NCBI GenBank assembly: GCA_030562195.1
Contig: JAUJPP010000003.1
Location: 45,328,602 to 45,392,601 of the forward strand
Reading direction: 5' to 3'
Origin: Nipponacmea schrenckii
Lineage: Eukaryota; Mollusca; Gastropoda; Lottiidae
DNA length: 64,000 nt
Shown: positions 11,791 to 24,975 of the stretch, piece after piece
How positions within the stretch are numbered: the first letter of the stretch is position 1
Layout: each line of letters opens with the position of its first letter
Program-made: the position numbers and the translations under genes
Notes under the pieces: generated by a model
Told to the model about the DNA's origin: nothing
The model's database searches: none
The model's input: the letters and a program-made list of their open reading frames with translations, nothing else

Positions 11791-14700
11791 CCGTTGCCCT
11801 CTTTGATTGAGATGTTCATGGTAGCTTTTAACAAACAATTGATGTCCCAGATGCACTCCAATGTGGAAGAATCCCTTCGATTTTCTTATATTAACAACAC
11901 CTCACCATGCAAGTTTAATTACTACAAGTCTCTCTACGACCAAAGTGCACGAATGTCGGCGATAACCTTAATCCCGGGGGTACTATTAGAAACAGACCAA
12001 GGTAAACAAATACAGAATACAAATGACCTGTTTAGTTTAATTAAGTCTATTGGGACGCGTGTCTTTTAGATAATTTTTATTACATCTTTGATTTTAAAAT
12101 GGTTTCTTTGATATACATGTATTTGTATTTTGTTGTGGTACACGGAATAATAAATACTAAACTTATATAGTCGAATTAAGTTTAAAAATATGTAATATGA
12201 TTTGCACATTATATATAATTACGATATTCGGTTCGGTTAATCGGTTGGTATATACCTTTAGCAATTCGCTAATTGGTTTTGAGATTTTCAATAAGGAGGT
12301 CAATTACACGATTGGCCCATCTAATACCTTGTACTAAAATAACATAGCATGCGTTGCCACGTTTTTATCCTAAAAAGCGTATTAATACCAATATTCATTT
12401 CACTACAAAAAAGGAATAAACAAGACCTTTTCTACCTTGGAGGATTGGGCAATTGATCATAATGATCTGTTTCTAATCCCTGATTTTACAGCTTGCTGAA
12501 CATTGAAGTTAGAGATAGAAGACACTTGAAACAGAGATTTGTGAGCAGTATCAAACCTAGGAATATGAGACTGTTTGATGTTAATCTGATTATAGATTAC
12601 AATGTTCTTTATTCTGTATTAGTAATGTCTGATGTATCTTTATTGGTGTTTAAATATTACCATAATACAGATTACTATCAACTTACAATGATTAAATGAT
12701 ATCCAATTCGTGGACTCAGGGGGGCTTTGGAATAACATGTCTCTGATGAGATAAAAGGGATTATTAATGTTACTGCATTCGTGGGACTGATTCATAGCGC
12801 TGCCAGATTTTTTAAGACTTATCTTTTATGATATAATATTTGTATGTTTATATTTTATACGTACATGATGAATCTAAACTAAATCATTATGATGTTCTCC
12901 TCAAGATAATTATGTGTTTGCTAGATATTTAATAGTATTTCTAACTGATCTGCCTGCTTGCATTGCGTCTATGGAAACAAAATCTTTCTTGTCTGTGTAG
13001 CAATGTTTAAAATGTAGAGAGCATTCCTTCGAACTTTACAGTTTTGTTATAACAATTTCTATATTAATTTTAGGTGCATTGATGGCAAGTAAACAGGAAA
13101 GATTTTGTTTTAAAGAATTCCATGTAAATATTGTACTTGGTTATAAATTCATAATTTTAAAATCAGAGCAGTGGATGCCATAAGCTTTAATTACTGACCA
13201 AAACCATACATCTTAGGAGCAGAACACCAACTCTTTGATGGATTCGACCTTTGACATTCCCGACCTAATCTATCTTTAATTTAGAAGATCAAACATTTTC
13301 TTGTGTCTTTTTTCCTATTTTCCTGAACACGAGCACCATTTTCATCTTGTTCGCTGTGTTGACTTGTGGTTTTAACGGTTGAAATTCTAGTCTGAAAGTT
13401 GGCTGTAAATGATCTGAAGACACGCAATAACATAATGAACTCGGTGGATAATGATTGGAAATATTTACTCAGACCATTTCATCCTTTTGTTGACATTATA
13501 TCTTTTATTACATTTCTTTTCTGATTAATCCATTGCTCATCTTGTATAGTGGTCGTATTGGTTAAATAGACACGATCCCATATCAGCATTGGGTGACATT
13601 TTCTCTTGGTGGTATTCTGGAAATGAATCAAGTTAGCGTTAATGCCATCAATGATTCCTTGAAAATATTAATTAGTTCAATATATAGTCTATAACGATAA
13701 TAAGATTGTCAAAAAACATTATCTGGGTAGCTTTATATGTCACCTAACTTAATCAAATAAATCGCTCTTCTATAGTATCAACTTTTGATTTGGATTTTGA
13801 ATCATTATAGATATAGCTGTTTTTAACGAACACTAAAACCTGGCGAATCAAAAGAATGTACTTGTATGTGGCTAGAAGCTTTGTTCCAACATTTCAGAAT
13901 ATTATTATTATATTTAATACTCAAGTAAATACCGAATCAGCCATCTTCAGGATAATGCTCAATAAGAATACCTGTAATAAAGGTTGATGAGTTATTGACT
14001 CTTACCAATGGCTATTTCATTATCAATATGTTGACTAGAAGATGTCTAGCTTTCAATTGACTGTATCAATCGTCTCTTGTCAAGTGTCTTTGATGGTAGC
14101 CGACGGCCTTCTTCATATGATAGCCAACATTTCTCAGAAAGTTAATGAAATCTGTTATGAGGATGAGTAAACCAAAACTGTTTTTATGACTCAGATTGCA
14201 TCTTGTTTATACCATAGTACTTTGAATTATATAGTTTACAATTGAAGGATGGGTAAACGAGTCGCTGTGATGATTGGAGTGGGGGAATGGTATCTAGTCT
14301 GAACTGATTCCTTTAAGGGCTTTCTGCAGCCTGTTATTTCACTTTCTATTCTGTTAAAAAATAGATTGCATTTCAATTATACATGACAATGTGGTATACT
14401 AGTAATAGGATTATAAACGGTAAATAATAAATAAAGATATTAATTTAGATAGAATGAATAAAAGATATAAGAAAATCAGAGTTGACAGAATGCAACGATT
14501 CCATATTACTAAAAAAAACATTGTAACATATTGATTGACGATGACGTGAGTTGTTCTTAAAACTACACGTGCATAACAAGCGACGAACATATAGAAATAT
14601 AGGTCATCAACACCTGTATACATCAGTTGATTTATTTCAGTTCGCGAGGTTCAGGCGCATTGTCGCAGTGTTTATTTAGTGATAACGACGATGAAGATTT

Positions 14701-14944
14701 TTATTCTTTCACAAAATTTAGTTGATATAGAACAGGAATTTAGTGCTAAATAAAGGAGTTCATTTATTTTAGTTAACAAGGTTTGACTTCCCAAAACACC
14801 GTGTAACAACTAGTGAAATTTCGAAGTTGTAGCACACCTAAGCCCCTCCCCATGAAAACTAATGATTGTAGCATGGGTAGAAAAAATCTACTTTATATGT
14901 TACAATTACCTTGTTTATTTATATAAGAGTTAATTGTAGTCCAA
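11791..14944. other. Intergenic, no recognised gene
   Basis: Directly after the minisatellite a 91-codon open stretch (11,794-12,069) has a somewhat balanced composition but no ATG at its left end and no recognisable domain. The rest is AT-rich with short ORFs only. Confidence 0.5.
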
Positions 14945-15072
14945 CCAAGAATAGCCGGTGAGTGTAAAATTCCGACTGGCCCGACCTGCCGACTCGCCCT
15001 CAAAAAAAGACTTTTTTTGATGCGAGTCGGCAGGTCGGCCGAGTCGGATTTTTACACTCACCCAAGAATAGC
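14945..15072. mobile_element. 106-bp GC-rich hairpin element with 11-bp target duplication
   Basis: The element occupies about 14,956-15,061 and is an almost complete inverted repeat. The left arm reads GGTGAGTGTAAAA, then CCGACT, then GACCTGCCGACTCGC; the right arm is its complement with two or three mismatches. The loop is short and A/T-rich (CTC A7 GAC T7 GA). Identical CCAAGAATAGC copies at 14,945-14,955 and 15,062-15,072 flank it and are read as a target-site duplication. The arms are GC-rich against an AT-rich background. It has no coding capacity. It is best described as a MITE-like hairpin; the family is unknown. Confidence 0.8.
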
Positions 15073-15769
15073 ATTACATTTGTCTGTACGTATTCTGGTC
15101 TTATTATAAATTTAAAGATACTGCTTCCTTGTTTAAACACGGTTTCTATTTTAGCCTTACATGATGCGTGAAAATATTCACTTAGAAGCTGTTCTCGCCC
15201 ACCTTCCAGACAAATCACGGACTATGAGTATAACAATTGCAGTTAAGCGTATCGCTTGAGATATGAAAATAAAACCAATGTTAGATTTTCAAACGATGCC
15301 TTTCCATTGTTCTTTCTACCGAAATAAAGTTTGTAATGCACTTGTCAAGCATGGAAAATTGCTTAAATAAATATTGATGAACTATCCATAGAACATCAAA
15401 CTATAAACAATATAACTTACATACACGTTCAACATTGCATGTAGGCTATATTTTGATTTCGCAATATGTATGTATTAATTCATTTAAATATCAAAATCAG
15501 TCAATCATGCGACTCTTCTTAGATCTTTGAGGAGTACAAACAAAAACAGACGATTCCCAGAGGATACCCACGTAATAGAAACACAAAACCTACAATATAT
15601 CAGAGCGAAATGACCCAAAAGTAATGAGAAGGAGTTTCTTTCTGAAAATGCATCATATCAATGTTTCGACTGAGAAAAACTGTTCGGTATTTATTCCTCC
15701 TAGTTCCACATAGACTTGTATAATAAATATTGATAACAGCTTCAGACACCGAAATACACTCGTACCCTC
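15073..15769. other. Intergenic spacer before the retroelement
   Basis: No gene seen. The sequence may include decayed 5' parts of the Penelope-like element that follows, but no reading frame supports this. Confidence 0.5.
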
Positions 15770-16081
15770 GTGTCAAAATCTATCCAGTCCATCCTTGAAT
15801 CTTACGATCATGATCCCAAACAAGCTACGGCCATTCTGCATGTAGGTCTCAACAATCGCGACCAGTTAGCAAAAGCACAATTCAACCAAGCCCAGAAGTT
15901 AATCGCATCAACCAACAAAACCTTCGCTTCCATGATGATCTTCACATGTGTGTCATTCTATAATAAAATCTCTAAGATTGCCCAGCAGAATATCAAGACC
16001 TTCAACAATATGATGATTAAATTCCGACACCGAGAACGCAACAATCCTGTCACCTTTCGAAGAAGAATTCGAACCAATTGA
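15770..16081 (+). pseudogene. SGNH-hydrolase-like fragment of the retroelement
   Basis: An open segment of about 103 codons with no ATG at its left edge; it is a remnant rather than an intact protein. ILHVGLNNRDQ (about residues 22-32) resembles the 'HVGxNxxx' block of SGNH/GDSL-type hydrolases carried by some retroelements. A following stretch of about 60 residues with FTCVSFYNKISKIAQQN fits the next strand and helix of such domains. The catalytic N-terminal GDS block is not visible. It lies 22 bp upstream of, and out of frame with, the RT N-terminal fragment, so it was probably part of the same element. The SGNH assignment is inference from motif likeness. Confidence 0.45.
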
Positions 16082-16103
16082 ACAGCCAACAATATTATTT
16101 GTT

Positions 16104-16463
16104 TTGGATACGCCAGCTTTCAAGCATCATCAAGTCTTTAAACTAATTACTGATGATAAAAATATTAAGAGGCAACGGCTACAGCAAACTGTCGTTAACT
16201 TGAGCCGAAAAATTCTCACAACCCTTCAGCATTCAATCTTAGACCGTGGAGTTAAATTTATTCCGACACCTAAATTAATTTTACCGGAGTTTTTTTTTTC
16301 AAAGCTGTTAAACCTGATTGCCATGAGAGACATTAACACTTGCTTAAGATTCATAAGAACCCTACCAAGGATTGGTTTATGCCATGTTCCTAAAGCAATG
16401 TTTGGATGTATACATGACCTAAAGCAACGCTTGGATGTATGCATGAACCAACCGTTGCTTTAA
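16104..16463 (+). pseudogene. Penelope-like RT, N-terminal fragment
   Basis: About 119 codons. The segment VVNLSRKILTT...LDRGVKFIPTPK (about residues 30-58) matches the block that precedes the RT palm in Penelope-like proteins (NLS, about 15 residues, then GLKFxPTP). The end of the frame (KAMFGCIHDL...MNQPLL) is not RT. It is read from a short tandem and inverted repeat at 16,385-16,465 that has replaced element sequence. The opposite-strand ORF at 16,226-16,444 is a shadow. Confidence 0.65.
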
Positions 16464-17010
16464 CAATCTCAGATTCTCGTCATTAGAGCGACTCAGGCAC
16501 TCTTAGATAACAAAGACATTTTAATTTGTACTAAAACTGAAAGCGATTAATCACTTTCTTACGAATCTGTCTCGGTTGTTATGCCCGAAGTGTCACAAGC
16601 TTACCTGCTTGAGAGATTGAATTTTTGTCTGTATCGACCTCGTTAATGACTGCATTTTTGTTAGTTTACCAAAGGTTACTAAGCAAATATAAGATGACAA
16701 TCCCTCAGTAACGTTGATTTTGTAACCGAGGACATCAATTCATCGCCTACCAAACATTCCCCAGAAAAAATCAGTCGTCGATTTTTTATCCCGATCACTC
16801 CACTGCATACTCAGCAAAAATTTAAACGGTCAGCCATTTTTTTCCTAATACGACCTTGACCTTGTAGACTCGATTGTAGGAATCGAATTTGTAGAAGAGT
16901 AAACTCTCGACCAATCAAAATTAATGACAAGAATCTGGGATTGTGAGAGCAACGGTTGGTTCATGTTTATATCGAAACGTTGCTTTAGGAACATGAGTTT
17001 ATGCCTAATA
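16385..17010. repeat. Short inverted/tandem repeats inside the dead retroelement
   Basis: A unit of about 30 bp ('cctaaagcaacgtttggatg' plus 'tatacatg') is present twice in tandem at 16,388-16,460. It appears once in inverted orientation at about 16,950-17,005, together with the neighbouring phrase 'aaccaaccgttgct'. The copies bracket about 500 bp of decayed element sequence and create the false starts and ends of the neighbouring ORFs. They are probably the trace of a small insertion or rearrangement after the element died. Confidence 0.7.
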
Positions 17011-17589
17011 GAATCCATTATCTCTGACTGTGGTAGTGAGTCGTATGCAGTGTCAGATTACATTGATCATTTCTTACTACCACTAGCATGTCAACATGGA
17101 GCCTTCTTTAAGGACACAACTTACTTTGTCAATAAAATAAAAAATCTTCCTTCAAATGCTGTTTTAATTTCTATTGATGTAACCTCTATATACACCAATA
17201 TTAATAACACTACTGGCTTAATGGCAGATCGTAAAGCTTTTAGTAGAAACCCAGATCCAAACAGATCCGACGATGCAATTCTACAGCTTTTAGAGATTTG
17301 TCATAGCCGCAACGATTTCACATTTCATTTCAAAACATATCTACTAACTTCAGGTACAGCCATTAGCAAGCGATTCGCCCCTTCGTTCGCTTACCTTTTC
17401 ATGGCAGAGTGGGAACATGAGGTATTACCCCTTAGTCCATTTGACCCACTTTTTTACAGACGCTGTTCAGATGATATTTTCAAGGTAAGGACTTACTCTA
17501 TAGAACAGTTTTGGAAATTCTGTGAAATACTCAACAACCACCACCCATCCATCAAAGTAACGGCCAACGTCAGCCACAAAAGCAAATAA
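16924..17589 (+). pseudogene. Penelope-like RT core fragment
   Basis: About 221 codons, the first 25-30 being non-element repeat. Then come LIESIISDCGSESYAVSDYIDHFLLPLA, a KDTTYFVNKIKNLP segment, motif A (LISIDVTSIYTNI, with its Asp), the thumb-side block LTSGTAISKRFAPSFAYLFMAEWE (normally GTAMGxxxAPxYANLFM) and the catalytic box RRCSDDIF. Penelope-like RTs normally have RYIDDIF here; the two aspartates remain but Tyr and Ile are replaced by Cys and Ser, as expected after loss of function. The frame ends after about 20 more RT-like residues (HHPSIKVTANVS). Confidence 0.75.
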
Positions 17590-20500
17590 TCATTGTTAGT
17601 TTTAGTTATCCATTCGGTTTTGTTACATGTATATAATTCAAACATAGTTTAGCTGTCAGCACTATAACACGACAAGTATTGAAATCAGTAAAAATATGGT
17701 TGCCTGTGGACTGGTTGAAACAGTCTATATTGTATCCATTATTCAATTAACACAGGCAGACACATCTTCGTGACTTTGAAGTTGAAATGGAATACGAAAT
17801 GTGGGTCCAGACTAGAATCTATTTCATTGTAATCGTAGGTCAACAAACTTAGACAATCAAATCATGGTATTCGTAAATTACTTTTCCTTTGCGATCTTTG
17901 AAACATCAATCTATAGATAAAGATTTTTTTTTTAGTTTGTGATTTTATATCTTAAAACTGGAAAAAATGGGTGATCCTTCGTTAGAAACATTCTCTAAAA
18001 TTACGTTATTTCATCAGGTTGTAGCTATTGGAATCAAAAAATGAAAGAATTTCAGACAGATTAATATTCAATAAAGGTCGATAGACTGCTGGTAAAAGTA
18101 ACTTAATTTTAAGGTGTCATCTTTATTTCTTGAAACAAAATATTTCTTAAATGCTATTTGGAAGAGATTTTACATTATGTGTAGCACAATCGTGATTAGA
18201 AACAACAAGAATACAGGTAAACATTACAACAGATTATTGCGTTGCGTTGACTTACTCGTATGACCTACAGCTACTATGGTTTTTATTCTCCAAAAGAAGA
18301 ATAACGTTTGGTTTATGTACGTATAGCGAAGGGTGAATAAAATTAGGAAATACCTCAAAGATGATTTCCGGACTAATATTTCAAGAATAACGATTGTACC
18401 AATAAAGATCAAGACAGAATAATAGACTATTTGACAACACAGACAGGAATTGTTCTAGCAAAACTGGTCACTGAATTTAATTCTCTTACAATTGACCCTA
18501 AAATGCTAATGAATAGAACGGCGGAAATTCTTGGAAAGATTTCAAGATTTTATGAGACTGCGTTCCGAATCGAATTGACAACAAAAAGACTGTATGTATG
18601 CACTATTATAATTATGTGCAAGGATTGTACCCATTTGATTGTCTGATTTGTAAAGTCAAATTACAATTGGCAAAATATTTTTAAATTGTCTGAAATGGAA
18701 CATATCAAAGGTAATTGACAATGTTTCATTCACAATTCTGGTCCATTTCTCGGGTATTGAAATTTGCTATGTATTAAAATGTGCTCGATTCATCGTAATC
18801 ATCTGTCAAAGAAATAACCTATGACTGTTTTAATATTCTTCGAGATATTCTTTGGGTTTGGTGGTATTTGTTTTTAAAAAAATCACAGTCTTTATTAGAG
18901 ACGTTTCTTTTATTACCTTTGAAAGGTATTTTGTGTGGATTATAATACGGATTCAATTACATGTATGTTCCAAGACATGATGCAATACTATTGAAAGAGA
19001 CTGCTAACATATTTCTGTGGCACTGTTATTATTAATGTAAGATATTGAATTCGACATGCAAGATGTTATACGTTGATGTGGAAAATAGCATATAATTCGT
19101 ACTAAACTACCAGAAGGCATCATTCTTGACGAACTTAAACAAAAATTGGTAAAACTTTTAAATATTAACGAAGAGTGTACCCTATCCCTTCAATAAAATA
19201 TATAACACTAATCAATATTAGGTTTTACTTTGTTCTTGGAAACAAATTTTTATAGTTTTTAAGCTGGTAGCATTTTTGTTTACTCGCCTTATTGAATTCA
19301 TTCATTCATATTTTTCTTCTATTCTGATCTGAAATTAACACACCCAATGGACGAGAAACTAGTTTGTTACAATCTGTTGGATTTAAGTTTGAAATGTACA
19401 GGGTTATTATTATCTTGTATCCCAATTGAAACAAAGCTCCATGTGTCTAATTATACCACGTGTGATCTTTTTTGATTTTTATGTTTTTATGTATTCTTGG
19501 TTTGACATCGAATATTAAAATCTTCGTATTCGAATTGTAAGCATGTTTATTCTAAAGTTGAAAAATTTGGGTTTTCTCTTTACTTTTACGAACAATTTAA
19601 ATAAAGTACATGCATTTAATGAGAATATTTATGTATCTCTTTCATATTTTTCTTTAATCTATTACCAAGACCTTGTAATGGTCTCTTTCATGTTCCAGTC
19701 AGTTTTTGTGAAGTTTGCCTTAGCGAAATTGGAAAAAAGGCAGTTGTTTGGATCATTCTTTTGAAAAATGAAATTCAATGATAAAGGTGCAGTGAAGTGT
19801 AATATCTAATATAAAACTATTTATGATAAGAGTAATAAAAAGTGTAACCAGATAATTGGAAATGGAAGTATTGAAAAAACATGGAGAATATTACATGCTA
19901 TAAAATCTATTTTATTCTCCCTTTCATTAATGGTTTCATCGTTACATTCGTGCAATCAATTTCATGTTTATTAAGATCATACATCTGTGTCTAGAAATGT
20001 CTCAGGTTTAATAAAAGTCTGTTGTCGACAATTTTTAAATGTTGAAATTGATGAACTTATACAATAGCAAATACGGTGCCAGTGCTCTTGATTTAAAAAA
20101 CAAAAAACCTGTAAAAGTTTCAAGTTTCCATTTTGATTCTGAAACATTTTCGTCTTTCTGATATCTACAGGGTTCTCGGGTATCATTAAAAGTCTTAAGA
20201 AACGCCCTTTTTTCATGCCCATCATGATATAAGCCTACGTACGACAAATAAAAGTCATATTGCTATAAAATCTTTTATAACATTAACTGTTCATCTTGCT
20301 ACATTTAGTTAGAATTTATTTTTCTACGATGGCTACTAGAACGAAATTTGTCTGACCAAGGATATTCTAAACCCGAATAATTTCACGTGATGGTTGCTTT
20401 TGTATAAGCTTATAAGTTGCTTAAGTTATAAATTGAAATGGTATGGTTGTAATCACAAAAAAAAAAACATATATGTTCTATGGAGAGTTTGAGATGTTAT

Positions 20501-23415
20501 GTGGGAATAATGCGATTTGTTCTGAAATGACTCCAGGCGGTTCTAAGTCAAATAAAATCCTTCACCTCAAGGACTTGAACATTGGTTGGGGTAACCTTAG
20601 TAAAATGTCCTCACACTGATAGGAGTTTATCACGTTGGATGTAGGTGTTTCACCTGAAAGATACCAGTTACACCACAAAATAAACATTATGTAATAAATA
20701 TTTATTACAGAAACTCTTATAACGTGTTTGTGTAAGAAGGGTTGATGTCAGTTGTAGAGTAGAAAGTCAACATTGTTAATGTATCAAATGGAAAACAAAA
20801 TTACATTGATAATCAGAATAAAGGCGTGTGTATGTGTGTTTTATTAAAAATCATCTTGAAAGTGTCATGTTCAACATTAGTTTCTTAACCACAAATATTC
20901 CATTTCAGTCGCATTTTCGGAAATTCACTACATGAGATCATATTATGTAGTTAGATTAAACAAAATATAATCCGCTGGTAATTAATTTGGCAGCCCTGTT
21001 GAAGGCTCTAGTTATTGCCATTGGTTAAATTAATTCTTTTTATATTTTTTTTTTAATTTTGTTGATATTGTGTACAATTTGAACTATTATGGTGTATAAC
21101 GTACAGTCTGACCCATAATTGTTACCATCTAACATTCGACTGTTGAATCAGCTTTAGATCGTACATCCAGGTCGTATGAGTAATGTTTTTCAGTATATTG
21201 GTATTTAATTCGATCAAGTTTCACAGATCTGGTTTGTCTTCTTGTAGCGGCTTTGGTTATCTTTAACCTTTATCTAGGAATCCGTACCCCTCTCTGATCA
21301 AGTGGACTCGTATAGTGTACCGATAATGGTAAGAAATGGCGACGTACATGAATTCTTAGAAAGAAGTTTTACGACTTTATTTATAGTCTAATTCAAGCGT
21401 TTACCAAATAAGCCATAAAGTTAAAGATTTCTTCATATTCTTAAAGTCAAATTTCAGAAAGTTTTGTCCATTTCCAAATCCATGATTAAGTATAGGAAAC
21501 GCGCGTCAGCGGCATGAGCCGATTCAATTATTGAAATAGCAATGGTATAGATATAATGGTTTAATTAAATATTGAACTGTAACATTAGTAACATACACAG
21601 AATAAAAACATTAGATGTTTTATAACATATAACACAATAACCTTACAATCAAATATAAAGAATTGATACAGATATGTTCATCTCAACAATATGTATTTCG
21701 GATTTGTATTTAAAGTCAGCATCTTAGTTAATAAATCTAGCCAAAACATACCCCAAACCTTCAAATTATTTCACGTCAATGGTGCCCAGCTGTTAACGTT
21801 TCAGCAATAAGCATATTAATGTTTATGTATCTGTGTAAAATGAACATCGTCATAATCTTCTTTGCAATGATTAGATTGTACGCCGCAAACAGTCATACCC
21901 CTTGACCAACTGACAGGCAGTATAAATATATAGCTTATTGTTTACAGACTGTCGAAGAATTTAATTGGCCATATTCGCTAACTTCAGTGATACAATGGAG
22001 GTGACTATTGCAGTCAATGTGTAAGACACAGTTCCAAATAGCTTGATATTGTGAAGATGCTCAATTAGAGCTGCAGTACCGTTATTGTATTGAGATAAAT
22101 ATCACTGTCTACTAAATCACATTTGATGTGATATAAACATAATTATATACATATACTGTCAAAATATCACATAACAATCTAATAACATCAAATATATATT
22201 TCAAAAAGATTCAAAACATCAATTAAAGCTCTTACAACATTCTTTAATTCTAAATTTACGTATTTGCATTACTAATTGAATGTTTCAAAACATAATAAAC
22301 AATTTAAAGCTTATATAAAGGAATAAAATGGACAAATAATTAAGAGCAATAATAAACACTATGTCTATTAAAACTTTTTATTTGATAATTCTAAACAAAT
22401 CAAATCATTGTCACTTCTGTGAGTCATATCATTTACTTGAATGATTTATTGGTGGAGATACGCACATTCTGTACAGGTAATTGTGGCCTTTCAATATAAA
22501 AAATGATGCCATAACTTCAGTCAAATAATAAGTCGACAAAAGATCGAAATGTGATATTAGGATATTTCATATGGCATGTTATTTGGGTCAATAACAACTT
22601 CTTCTCAATTTTCACCAATATCTTTAAATTATTGATGTTTGAGCTGCATGCAGTTTTTTTTAATATTGAAAAATTAATTTGATTTTCAGCAAGTCATGGT
22701 TGTCAGTGCTGACACTTCTCCAGATTTCAATCTCCTCAAATTGGATGCATAAATAATTCTCGTCTAAAATGATTATTTTTTTGATTCATTGGGTAACTCT
22801 TCACCGATAGACATCTCTAAAATATCCTCTATTATCTTATTTTATAGCTGATCTGTCGGTAGAAGATGACTCAGTCGTATCAACCAAGTGGGCTCTAATT
22901 TTCAAATTTATTATCAGATGTCACAAGATTAATACCAATTTACCATTCAATACCCAAAACAATCATTAAAATTTAGTATTGGGAAATAAGATGTCAATAA
23001 GGTTGGAATTCATCATTTCATTCAGTATCTTATATATCATTCTGTTTCTCTGTAATTTCAGAGTATTTTGTTCTTGATTATATATGATATGATATGTATA
23101 TACGTATACTTTAGATTGTCAGGGTATTTTATTATGGTTACTTTATGAAAAAAATACTATAGATAGTTAACTAATGATAGTAAATTAATTGAAGAGTTAC
23201 AACAAGTACCACTGGGGTTCGAGTAGAACCTAATGAATGTAATTAACCTAGAACAATTATGTGACATGACGTTTCAGTGAGTCCATGTGGACTGATATGA
23301 CGCATAGTAATCTTTGTATTCACCGACCTAACAAATCTTAAATCTTAAATGTCTATTTACGCAAAACATATCACCAAACTAACTCGTTAGTTTGAACAAG
23401 CGATATTAAAGGGAT
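17590..23415. other. Intergenic, no recognised gene
   Basis: About 5.8 kb of AT-rich DNA. A 71-codon open stretch at 18,431-18,646 begins with a protein-like run (TGIVLAKLVTEFNSLTIDP) but has no recognisable domain or splice context. Other ORFs are short. No RNA gene seen. Confidence 0.5.
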
Positions 23416-23660
23416 ATTAGGTTTTAGAATGAACATAAAATTCTAAACTTCTCCAATAAGAGCTCTATTCAGTCAATATACCTGCTTCCCTAAATAAAAT
23501 AATAAATATCGAAAAAGCTAAGTAATTATCCATAAAGATGCATCTGATACTGAAAAACGCTTAATAAATTGATTTTCAGAAATGACTTTGTCTTGTGAGA
23601 TTTTCAGATTTTAAGAGATTCTGTTACTTTATAACATCAGGTGAGTTCACTGATGAATAT
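23415..23660 (+). repeat. Dispersed repeat, copy 1 (partner at 58.45 kb)
   Basis: About 240 bp. Shared landmarks with 58,450-58,705 include 'tagaatgaacata', 'ccaataagagctc', 'atatacctgct', 'attatccat(a/g)aagatgcat', 'gaaaaacg(c/t)ttaataa' and 'gttcactg'. The copies are in the same orientation and diverged by perhaps 20-25% with small indels. No ORF. The right boundary coincides with the start of a palindrome at the partner site, so this is probably part of a non-autonomous element. Confidence 0.75.
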
Positions 23661-24965
23661 ATACTCATATTGACCATTCTTGAGACTAAAATTTTATGTC
23701 CATGCTAATACGCAGTGATATAAAGATACTGATACTTTTGTTTTTTTAAAAATACCATGACCATAAGACCCCCTTCAACCTTCTTAATGTTCATTGATTT
23801 TCTGGAGTAGATAGCCTTAGTCCAACCCAGAAATCTGGACTATCCCTTTATTTGAAGGAAAATGACATGTCGACGATCTGGTTTACCAGATCGTTCATTG
23901 CTTATTATCTATGGAATAATCTTTTCCAGATCAGCCAAAATGCAAATTTGTTTTAATCCATTCCAAAACCTACGCAATATGTACTTGTAATAACTTAAGT
24001 AGTGTATCTGTGCTATTACCAAGGTCGTTTTACGAGAATTGTTAAGAAATAAGAGACTAGAGGTTTGAGAAATAAATTAAAACAGACATTATTATTATAG
24101 ATTACCTTTTTAAACAGACAGGGTAATGAGACCTAAGTACCGCCATAAAATAATCATTCTATATTCAATCACCATCTTCAAAACAAAGTAATAAGTATAA
24201 AATTATGCAAATAATGGAACCACTGTAATAATTTTCATAACATCAACTCATAAATATGAATACATAAACATTCTCAATAAATGGAGATTAAAAACTGATT
24301 TAATTTTGTTTTGAGCCTTGGAATTTACTGACATATTGTCCATCTTATAATGCTACAATATTTATATATATGTGTATTCGACATTTTTGTTTTAGTATTT
24401 CACCAATTGGTACCGATACAATATATTGCAGTCGACGTTTCCCGGCGTTTTCCAAATTATCTATCACATTATAATTATATATCACATTTATCATTGATAC
24501 AACATTCATAAATTCCAGTTGTGGAGAAATTTAACAAAAGCTTACCACAGAACGTAGAACACAATGCACCATCAATATGCTTGATTTTTTTAAGTTCATG
24601 TATTAGATAATTGGGTCTCAAACATCTTGTTAAATGTCCAAGAAGACTTAGTTTGACCTATTTTTCTTGTTATTTCAATTATATGATTTTAACAATGACT
24701 GGTGTAACCAAATAAAGAAATCAGAGCTCATAAAATAATTTACATGAATGGACTATTAAGCATATTGTAGAAAGCACTGTTTTAAAGATTATGTATGTAT
24801 TTGGCACAAAGACAGTTTTCGTTTCAGCATGAACAAACAACAATTGAAGAATAACAACTGACATCAAAATAGCATAACATACATGGACGCCATAATGGCC
24901 GGATTTCACATTCTTTAACAGGTACTAAATAGATATTACCTTTCAAATTCTAACATACTTTTAAT
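23661..24965. other. Intergenic, no recognised gene
   Basis: AT-rich. A 10-bp palindromic phrase (GATCTGGTTTACCAGATC) lies near 23,875-23,892. No gene or RNA gene seen. Confidence 0.5.
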
Positions 24966-24975
24966 CATACGAATA

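Larger units (their letters stand above)
15770..17589 (+). mobile_element. Decayed Penelope-like retroelement
   Basis: Three open segments in three different frames (15,770-16,081; 16,104-16,463; 16,924-17,589) follow the order expected of one retroelement: an accessory segment, the RT N-terminal block (NLSRKI...GVKFIPTPK), then the RT core (IISDCGSESY, DYIDHFLLPLA, SIDVTSIYTNI, APSFAYLFMAEWE, SDDIF). Between the second and third segments, weak traces such as NKDILICTK resemble the block before the RT core, but with stops. No GIY-YIG endonuclease was found downstream. The element is dead through frameshifts, stops and altered catalytic residues. Family assignment rests on remembered Penelope-type RT motifs. 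Confidence 0.75.

Noticed and set aside
11794..12069. 91-codon ORF after the minisatellite
   Set aside because: It has no ATG at its left end, no recognisable domain and no clear splice sites; it could be a chance frame or a relic, so it is not called a gene.
18431..18646. 71-codon ORF with a protein-like start
   Set aside because: No family recognised and no splice context; too short to claim.
20560..20610. tRNA T-arm-like phrase GTTCAAGTCC on the minus strand
   Set aside because: No matching A box or cloverleaf stems could be found around it.
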